In this document: positions 56,423 to 64,000 of the stretch, in pieces
Layout: every line of letters begins with the position of its first letter
Numbering within the stretch: the stretch's first letter is position 1
Source of the DNA: Sepiola atlantica
Taxonomy: Eukaryota; Mollusca; Cephalopoda; Sepiida; Sepiolidae
DNA: 64,000 bases
Direction: 5' to 3'
Assembly (NCBI GenBank): GCA_963556195.1
Contig: OY744517.1
Coordinates: 83,605,714-83,669,713, forward strand
The notes under the pieces: generated by a model
Told to the model about the DNA's origin: nothing
Databases searched by the model: none
The model's input: only the letters and a program-made list of their open reading frames with translations
Position numbers and translations under genes: made by a program

Positions 56423-56619
56423 ATGTATGCACATATGTAGCCAAAAATGTTTGCATTAATAAAGATTTATACTAAAATACAGCTCTACTTGTTATTGGGC
56501 ACTATCTTATAAACACCATAGTTTCATTTGATTAACATTGATGAACTAATAACCATGCAAACACTATCTCTATTTATATAAAGTTAGTTATGTGCATATG
56601 CTTATATATTTATATTATA

Positions 56620-56755
56620 GGGTTCACTCCTAAACTAATTAACCGATCATTATGAATTTTTGAACACAGCTGCTAGGCGTAACGGTGGGTAATGTGAACT
56701 ATATTTAGTTTCATTTGATTTCATGCAAAAGGGACAAAGAAGAGTTTTATGAAAT
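56620..56755 (-). repeat. Dispersed repeat, minus-strand copy
   Basis: Reverse complement of 25580-25745, about 80-85 per cent alike by eye. Confidence 0.8.
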
Positions 56756-58130
56756 GTTAACAGTGTTGAGGTATTAGTGTTGGGACGATTAATCAAAATC
56801 AAGAATCGGAAAAATCAGAACTTTTGGAGTATCGGAATTGGAAAAAAATTTTAGCCTTATTTCCGATACCAAAACGATTCTTTTAATGTTTTTTTTCCTT
56901 GAAAATAAAAAACGAAACAAACACAATGTATTTATTTATTAGAAGATTGTTTATTTACAACATAAGACTAGGGGCCACAGGACCGAAGGTAAGGAATCCT
57001 ATTCCCAGATTTTGCATTGACTCTGAATGTCTAATTTAATTTGTTTTTATTGGTAAATTATGGTAAACAAAGTAAATATTCTAGAGTTCACTTACCTCTT
57101 AGCAAATCTTTTGAAATGTTCAACTTTTTTTCCGCACCTATTTGCTAAACGTCTATATGAGCCTTTCGGAGAGTTCATAGTTGATTATAAAAAGATTTAA
57201 AACGCTCCAGAGAAGTTTTTATTTTATTTTGCTGGCCCCGGACTAACTCTGTAATTGTCTTGTCACCTCTTATATATCCTCTGAAATAATTAATGTTTTA
57301 TTGTATTTTTTCGATTTTGGCACAAGTTAAAAATGAGATTCTACTATTTTTAGGCGATTACGTGAGAAAACCTTGAAAAACTTGTCGAAAAGAAAAAATA
57401 AACAATTATTTTAAAATTTAGAGTAGAAGCTCAGTTTCGTATATAAATTTAACGTAAAATGATCATCATTTCCGGACCATTCTAACTTTTTAGGGATGTT
57501 CACTAAATTTTTGCCACTAACCCTAAGTCCGACTCGCAAGGTCATAAAACCATGTGTAATAGCTTAAAAAGTAGTCCCTCTCCCCCCCAAAAAATAAATA
57601 AACGCACAGAATTAATCTTCCAGAGAAAAATAAAAAAAATGTAATTAATTGTTTTAGAATACTAGAATGTCTTGGAAATAAGAGCTCAATTTAAGTCAAA
57701 TTTATGTGTGAAATTGATCCCTCACTCTAATAATATTTTGTTTTTTTAGGGTGTTCAAGAAAACAAGTAGAATTTCATTTTTGTGGCGGAGGATTTAGCG
57801 ATAATTGGACAAAACCCACCAAAATAATTCAAACACGGACAAAATCATACCAACAAAATAATTAATTAATTTTATAAAATTAAAAAAAAATTGTTTTATA
57901 TTTTTTTTTATAATTATCAATAAATATTAATCAGTAATTTGTTTTCTTGATAAATAAATACTGCATTCTTATGAAATTATTGGTGGTTGTTTTTTGTTTT
58001 TGTTTTTGTTTCGCCAATTCGCAATTATAACTTTGTGTTGTGAAATAAAATAAGGTATTATTAGAGCTCTGTAACTTATGCTAATTCACCAAAAAACAAA
58101 AATGCAAATGCCTCAGCAGCTCCGATTTAC
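56756..58130. other. Spacer, possible hAT end
   Basis: TAGTGTTGGGACGATTAATC at about 56777 resembles the tip of some hAT transposons (CAGTGTTGG), but no matching right end or transposase was found. Nothing else is supported. Confidence 0.3.
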
Positions 58131-58132
58131 TT

Positions 58133-58396
58133 TTAAAAGTCTTGTTGCAGATATGAGACGAGACCACTGGCTTCCATTTGTACATACCTATGTTCTAATT
58201 TTGTTTGGCACTTGCAGAGTTGGTTGCTACAATGGGATCTCATGTGGCTCATTAAACCAACCCTCAAAAGACAGGCCCTGCTACTGGAATTACACACATG
58301 GTCGGGCTGAAACGTGTCTGGGACATTCCACATAGACCATCTCTGCAAAACACGTTTCAGGATGGAGTGCTCAAATCGCTTTGCGACAAAATTCAT
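58133..58396 (-). pseudogene. LINE C-terminal zinc-finger fragment
   Basis: The minus-strand frame contains DHVCNSSSRACLLRVGLMSH, then MRSHC. This is the C..C...(12)H...H finger found at the end of some mollusc LINE polyproteins, with the second Cys replaced (CNSS rather than CNSC). About 87 codons, no RT domain. Confidence 0.55.
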
Positions 58397-58520
58397 CTAG
58401 CTGTCATAGACATGCTTTTGCCAAACCAACTGTTCTCGTAGTTTTTTTTTTTTAATGACAATCGCTTCGGACTAGGCATGAAGCCACTTGATGAAAGGAG
58501 CTAACACGAACGAAATATGA

Positions 58521-58946
58521 TTATCGCAAAGACAGGAGATGCCTATTGGCCTTAGTCTTGAAAAGACCAAGGTTATAGGTAGGAGGAAAACAGTCAGCAG
58601 GAAGAGAGTTCCACAAGCCTGCGATTTTTGGAAAGAAGCTACTGGAATAGGAAGCTGTATTTAAATGAGGTATCAAAACAGCGAATTGATGGAGACCACT
58701 AGACCGACGAGTCATACAAGCTACAACAAAAGAAGCAGAGAATAGATCACATAATTCTGAAGAACACATGCCATAATAGTATTTATAGAAAAGATCTTTT
58801 CTGCCCAACAACTTCAGGGAAAGTGCATTGAACAACGGGTAGCTATTTATCAGAATTTCGTGGATCTCACGAAAAGCTTTTGTCACTGTTAATAAAGCAA
58901 GACTATGGACAATCCTGGTAAAAATTGGATGCAGGCCAGGATTCAT
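58521..58946 (-). pseudogene. LINE ORF2 C-terminal fragment, CR1/L2-like
   Basis: The 141-codon minus-strand frame has an RT-distal helical part (residues 1-60), GMCSSELCDLF, then HFAVLIPHLNT-like HQFAVLIPHLNT and FFPKIAGLWNSLPADCFP, then LFKTKANRHL. The same terminal motif is at 35788-35934 on the plus strand. Open over its length, but only the 3' end of the element. Confidence 0.78.
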
Positions 58947-58948
58947 TA

Positions 58949-59600
58949 CAATGCTTAAACAGCTTCATCAGAACACTTCCACCCACAGTGCACTTTCTGA
59001 ACCAATAACTATCGATAACGACGTTAAACAGGGTGACATTCTTGCACTGATACCATTCTTCTACGTATTTTGCGATGACCCTCTCCTATGCTTTTTAGGA
59101 CTGTTATGTCAGTGTTCTCATATGTTTCCGGACCACTGTCAGGATCTTCAATCTCATTCGATTTAATGCAAAGTCCAGAACCTTCCAAGTCCTTGTATGG
59201 GAGCTCTTCTATGGCAATGATGCGGACTTAGTTTCTGATAAAGTGGAGAATATACAGATTATAATGGACCTCTTCTCTCAAGCGTTCACTACCTTTTGAC
59301 TCACCATCAATCTGGAGAAAACTAAGGTGATGCTCAGCACTCCACCAGAACTCTTGCATGTCAAACCCAACATTTAAGTCAAAGGAACCAGATTCGTATA
59401 TATTAGCATTACCCTCTCCCAAGATGGATCTCTGGATTCCGAAATACTTCTAAGGATAGAAAAGACTAGCAAAGTCTTCATTAGGCTTGAAAAGCATGTG
59501 TTATCAGACGGAGCCATTACGATCAAACCAAAGCTTAGTGTGTATGAATCATGCGTCTTTCTTTACCTTTGTGTTCTTTGTCGGTCGCATTTTTTGCTAG
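58949..59600 (+). pseudogene. LINE reverse transcriptase fragment
   Basis: It starts MLKQLHQNTSTHSAL and VKQGDILA (the GVKQGCVLAP block with Cys changed to Asp), then in other frames ELFYGNDADLV (YADD box changed to YGND), LTINLEKTKVMLS, ITLSQDGSLDSEI, and SKVFIRLEKHV. The first catalytic Asp is replaced by Asn. Several frameshifts. It is joined head to head with the minus-strand LINE fragment ending at 58946. Confidence 0.78.
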
Positions 59601-59614
59601 GCTACCACGTCACC

Positions 59615-59935
59615 TGGTGTACACCTCTTACAAAAGCATCGAAAGTTTATGCCCGTGCCTCTGTTGTACAAAAAAATCGAAGTTCACAGACGCGTCTCTG
59701 GTATACAAAAGAATCAAAAGTTTAAGACCGCGCCTTCGTTTACAAAAGAATCAAAAGTTTATGGACGCGCCTCTGGTGTACAAAAGAATCAAAAGTTTAC
59801 GACCACACCGCTGGTGTACAAAAGAATCGTAGTTCATCAAACGTTTCCGGGTGCGCCTATGGTGTATAAAAGAATCGAAAGTTTACCTACGCAATTAGAT
59901 AACTACGGAAGCGCCTCTGGTGTACAAAAGAAAAG
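59615..59935. repeat. Minisatellite, about 7 units of 40-60 bp
   Basis: Unit: GGTGTACAAAAGAATC, then AAAAGTTTA, then GACCGCGCCTCT. It sits right after the LINE fragment. Open frames of 75-106 codons across it are repeat artefacts. Confidence 0.88.
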
Positions 59936-60660
59936 TAAGATGTTAATGCCTGGGAGCATGATATCATGACAACAGAATATTTAGTACACTGCCCCTCTAT
60001 AAAAAGGAGAAGGTAATCCTGGGAGAATGGTATCCTGAGGAACGAACTTATATTATAATCCCTCTTCCCCCGAAAAGTAGAGGTAATGTCTGGGAGGAAT
60101 GTATCATGACAAATGAAAATATACTACACAGAATTAATAGACCAAATTAAATCGAATTTTTTAATAAAAGGTAGGAGTTAATGCCTGGGAGTCTGATATC
60201 ATTACAATGAAACTTTACATATGCGCCTCTGTTGTACAAAAAAATCCCAAGTTTACCTACACAATTAAATAAGCATAAACCGAAATAAAAATAAACAATC
60301 GCGATGCCCACCCGCTTCCCTTTCATAATGACATAATTTTCGGAAGAATGAGTCTGCAATTTTCCAAATTAATTTCAAGTCTGTAAAAAATAAATTAGAA
60401 TTTTATTTTGCAATGAAAAATACAATTTAACACTAATTAATAAATTTCATCCAAAATGTGTGCGAAAATCAAACGAAATAAACTTCCAAACACTCCCCCC
60501 CCCCACCAAAAAAGGTAGGAGTTAATGCCTGGGAGCATGAGATCATGATAACAGAATATTTAGTACACTACCCCTCTATAAAAAGGAGAAAGTAATCCTG
60601 GGAGAATGGTATTCTGAGAAACGAACAGATATTATAATGCTCCCTCCCCCGAATACAGTG
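59936..60660. repeat. Direct repeat, two copies of about 140 bp
   Basis: About 59936-60075 and 60516-60655 share TTAATGCCTGGGAGCATGA, AACAGAATATTTAGTACACT, CCCTCTATAAAAAGGAGAA and CTGGGAGAATGGTAT. Between them lies a block also found at 61540-61700. Confidence 0.88.
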
Positions 60661-60699
60661 CTAGTATGAATGGAGAGAAGGAAAACCTTAAAATCACTC

Positions 60700-61530
60700 G
60701 ACAATATGAGAACTGCTGCTGAGTCGTTTTTAACAAGAGCTGTGGACAGCTGTGTAATAAAATCTCAGGTCGCCTTTATCGAGCCCTAGGGAGAGAAATA
60801 GAATTATTTTTCAAGTGTCAATAGGTAATTAAGCCATATATTTGTTTAAGTGACGCTTCTCTGTGTAGATAAGGCCGTAATTATTTTTTGGATCCGGGCA
60901 AAGGGAAATTCGGTCAGCTGTTGGACAGGATCGCCTTTATAGACTCCCAAAGAGAGAAATAAATTACATCTCAAGTGTCAATATAGAATTAAGCCATGTT
61001 TTTTTTAAGTGACGCTTCTCGATGTAGATAAGGGCGATGACGACCGTAATTGTTTTTCAGATCGAGACAAAAGAAAATTCGGTCAGCGATTGGACGGGTG
61101 GGCGGGTCCCAATAAAAGAGAAGACAGAACAGCTTACGGCAGTTAGTGAGCCAGTCAGCGAATAAGTTAGTGAGAGAATCGAGCGAAGAGGCTTGAATTG
61201 GCCCCACCCCCTCTACCGAAAACATCACATCAGTCCGCTGGTATTCTTTTCTTGCCCAGAACTTAGAACAGACTTTCGCTGACAAACGATCAAGTCACAC
61301 AGAATTACTAGAGTCCGTCGGTCCAACTAAAACACGCAGAGTTGAACTTTAATATTATCGAGCTGCGGAGCCAACCCGGCTGATCGCTCACTGATCTAAA
61401 CAAACACAACGTGGGAGTGAGTGATAGCTGGACCAGGCGTTTCGACATCTGCGACCTTAATTAGGGCGAAACTTTTCTCGAACAGTACCGGGTGACCCAC
61501 TGAACTGGTGACTTCACGAAAGCTGGAGGA
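60700..61530 (+). mobile_element. LTR-like DNA with duplicated upstream block
   Basis: A block of about 165 bp is tandemly duplicated (60766-60925 and 60927-61100: TCGCCTTTAT, GAGAGAAATA, AAGTGACGCTTCTC, AATTCGGTCAGC). An AATAAAAGAGAAGAC box and a GTTAGTGAG-type leader follow. Duplicated upstream blocks before a TATA-like box are common in LTR U3 regions, but no LTR ends were found. Confidence 0.4.
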
Positions 61531-61539
61531 GTGGGGTAC

Positions 61540-61700
61540 ACTGGGAGCATGATATCATGACAACGAAAGTTTACGTACGCACATCTGGTTTAAACGTAAA
61601 CCAAAATAAAAATAAACCGTGTGAATGCCCCACCCCGCTTGCCTCTCACAATGACGTCATTTCCGGAAGAATGAGTGCAGTTTTCCAAATTAATACATTG
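61540..61700. repeat. Second copy of the 60.2-kb block
   Basis: GGGAGCATGATATCATGACAA, in part, AAAATAAAAATAAAC and CGGAAGAATGAGT match about 60184-60375. Confidence 0.82.
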
Positions 61701-61934
61701 AAGTTTTCATGTAATTATCTCCCTTGAAAAAGAAAGTCTAAGTCTGCTTTAAAAAATTTATAGTATTTGAATGAAACGTTTTTAATTAATTGTATTAATG
61801 ATTTTTATTAATGTTACTATCGAGGAAAATATTATGAATACATATGCAAATTTGACAATACCAGTTATAAGTGTATATTTACGAATATTAATTTATTAGA
61901 ACTTAAAAAAAAATTGAATAATTTGAAAAATTGA

Positions 61935-61935
<1 letters not shown>
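61701..61935. other. Spacer
   Basis: No feature seen. Confidence 0.4.

Positions 61936-61984
<49 letters not shown>
61936..61984. repeat. (TA)n microsatellite
   Basis: TA units with one TGTA interruption. Confidence 0.95.
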
Positions 61985-61988
<4 letters not shown>

Positions 61989-62005
61989 AAGGAAGGATGA
62001 GAGTA

Positions 62006-62317
62006 TTGATTTACTCCTCTCCAGGAGTTAGGCACAAGGCCAGTTTTTATCTTACTCCCACAAGTAAGATGTGACCCACGGTCGGGTCGGGAAAGTGGGG
62101 TTTAAAAATTGCCTGGGCAGCCCCGTCGGCATTCCCCGGTAGGGGCGCCTCAGGCAGTAAGCAATAAACTTACTCCTCCTCAGAGAGGGGAGGCAGAGCC
62201 TGGGAGGGTGGACCTCCTAGAACTGCACAGGACAGACCCATAGACCGGCGTTAATCAAGCCAAGTCTATGGGGTGCAGTATCCATCGGAACAGATATTAC
62301 ACTTTGATCTTAGCCAA
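62006..62317 (-). mobile_element. U2 snRNA-headed SINE, copy 2
   Basis: The 17-bp target duplication AAGGAAGGATGAGAGTA is at 61989-62005 and 62318-62334. The minus strand starts TTGGCTAAGATCAAAGTG, the U2 5' region including the segment that pairs with the branch point, then AATATCTGTTC. The body is homologous to copy 1 (GCCTGGGAGGG complement, CTTACTGCCTGAGGCGCC). An extra stem (CCCATAGAC ... GTCTATGGG, 62235-62272) is present only here. Confidence 0.9.
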
Positions 62318-62325
62318 AAGGAAGG

Positions 62326-62890
<565 letters not shown>

Positions 62891-63000
62891 AACAAGTTTG
62901 ATTAAACAAAATAAACAACTTTTGCCTATTGATCCTTTTCTTCAATTCATCTGATATGTCTTTTTTAATAAAATAACAAACATATTTTATGAATCAAGTA

Positions 63001-63030
63001 TTTTCGATCTCACTTAGGATCATCTTTAGG
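63001..63030 (-). ncRNA. Hammerhead-like motif, one core change
   Basis: Minus strand: CTAAAGA (CTGAAGA with one change), a GATC ... GATC stem with an 8-base loop, then GAAAA. It points to the (TA)n tract at 62776-62887. Confidence 0.35.
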
Positions 63031-63376
63031 GTATTCAATTAAAGTGAATTAGCAGAACAATTTCATGCAATCTCATGGAACACTATATGAAAATACAAAA
63101 TGAACACTTTTATTCGAGTAAAATGCACACAACTTGTAAACGTGAACAAACTCTTGTGGATTTTAACTGTTCTTGAATATTTTCCTAAGTGGAATCGAAA
63201 GTACTCTTTTTTCAAAAGAAATTTTGTTCTTTCATTAAATACTTTAACTTTTATATTCAAGACATTTCAGAAGAATTAAAAATTGAATTAAAAGCTCAAT
63301 ACGTTAAAAATATCGATTTTGTTTAATTAAACTTATTTAATGCAAAAATGTTGCTCAAGTATACATATAAAGTATA

Positions 63377-63401
63377 GTTTCGTCTGTTCAAGACTCATCA
63401 G
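63377..63401 (-). ncRNA. Hammerhead-like core in SINE
   Basis: Minus strand: CTGATGA, a 4-bp hairpin (GTCT, loop TGAAC, AGAC), then GAAAC. All the conserved core bases are present. Stem I and the cleavage-site strand are not evident upstream. Confidence 0.55.
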
Positions 63402-63512
63402 GGCGGATTAATGCAACAAGCACAATTAACTCCAAGATTGAAACCCCGGACATCAGTCTACCTATTGTGACAGTCCGATGTCCTATCATATGAGCTAAAA
63501 ACCCAACCGCTA
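63377..63512 (-). mobile_element. tRNA-like SINE with hammerhead-like core
   Basis: The minus strand has a box A-like TTTAGCTCATATGATAGGA (63481-63499) and a box B-like GGGGTTTCAATCTT (63434-63447), then about 30 bp, then the core at 63377-63401. The tRNA-like head differs from those at 10.4 and 41.4 kb. The tail is AT-rich (TATACTTTATATGTATAC), not a long TA run. Confidence 0.6.
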
Positions 63513-63520
63513 TAAGTGGA

Positions 63521-64000
63521 AAAATATACATCGCTTTTAAATCAATTTTTGTATTCATTTGTTTACATTTTTACAATAGTGAACACCTAGAGAATTCAAT
63601 GTATCAGTGTCTGATTATAAAACAGTAATGACTTTGGTTATAGTGGATCACGCATTGTGAGGAATAAGACCTCTTTACCACCCTCTTTACAAGGCAACTA
63701 AGTTATGTCAGATGCATGGTGTGAATGCAAGAGTTTTCTATGTTAGCCGGTCAAAATTCAGGAAGGGGACATTTTGTCTTCAGCACCGTCCTCTTCCGGA
63801 AGACATGAACACGGGGAACTGTCTTGCCTCAACATCGCCTGCTTGCTCAGAAGCGGTCTTTTTTCAAATCAGCCAACATAGGATCCGGACGTCCGATGAG
63901 CTTGCGTTAGACGTTGGTCATTCTGGGACAAGTAGCTTGGTAAAATAGAGGTAAGCAACGCAGAGTTCTCTGAACCTATTTAAGTTTTCGCTTTCTTCCG
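63521..64000. other. Spacer to window end
   Basis: The 78-codon frame at 63712-63948 has no recognisable motif. GAGGTAAGCAACGCAGAG at about 63949 recalls the 5S-derived repeat start (AAGTTAAGCAACGC), but the match is too short to call. Confidence 0.4.

Noticed and set aside
63712..63948. 78-codon frame as a gene
   Set aside because: No motif, and length is within chance for the less AT-rich local sequence.
63949..63970. Short match to the 5S-derived repeat near the window end
   Set aside because: About 13 bases only; it could be chance.

Overview
This window is eukaryotic, repeat-dominated, AT-rich DNA with no host protein-coding gene, rRNA gene or functional tRNA that I can support. The mix suits a lophotrochozoan, most likely a mollusc and perhaps a cephalopod: long (TA)n tracts, several clades of non-LTR retrotransposon, a Penelope-like fragment, Tc1/mariner relics, Helitrons, and SINEs derived from tRNA and U2 snRNA. 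The species assignment is inference. Almost every reading frame above 60 codons is a translated microsatellite, a minisatellite or a broken transposon gene.

Layout. 0.5-3.6 kb: an inactivated LINE whose endonuclease and reverse transcriptase both have damaged catalytic sites. 4.4-13.2 kb: dispersed repeats, foldback elements, (TA)n tracts, a mariner relic, a tRNA-derived SINE, a U2-like relic and the 3' part of another LINE. 13.2-13.9 kb: a Tc1 fragment and a small inverted-repeat element. 13.9-20.8 kb: what looks like a head-to-tail Helitron series, the middle member being about 5.8 kb and carrying three arrays of a 72-bp repeat derived from the 3' half of 5S rRNA. 21-29 kb: a Penelope-like reverse-transcriptase fragment, a short Helitron, a mariner relic and two related foldback units. 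30.0-32.4 kb: a three-copy 157-bp repeat followed by a 42-bp minisatellite with higher-order structure. 35.7-43 kb: a LINE tail and a dense set of inverted repeats next to (TA)n. 45.0-46.3 kb: a TTATTATC-type satellite. 47-53.3 kb: LTR material, including a solo LTR with target duplication, Helitron ends, a U2-headed SINE with target duplication, and a LINE tail. 54-56.5 kb: a SINE-containing inverted repeat and a 343-bp near-perfect palindrome. 58-64 kb: LINE fragments, a minisatellite, LTR-like DNA, a second U2-headed SINE and another tRNA-like SINE.

Main signal. About 17 short motifs have the layout of a hammerhead ribozyme catalytic core: CTGANGA, a small hairpin, then GAAA. Nearly all are oriented so that their 3' side runs into a (TA)n tract. 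Three different tRNA-like SINE heads are joined to such a core. A Penelope-like fragment lies in the same window, and Penelope-like elements are known carriers of hammerhead motifs. The working hypothesis is a family of TA-tailed, hammerhead-bearing non-autonomous elements, possibly mobilised by Penelope-like machinery.
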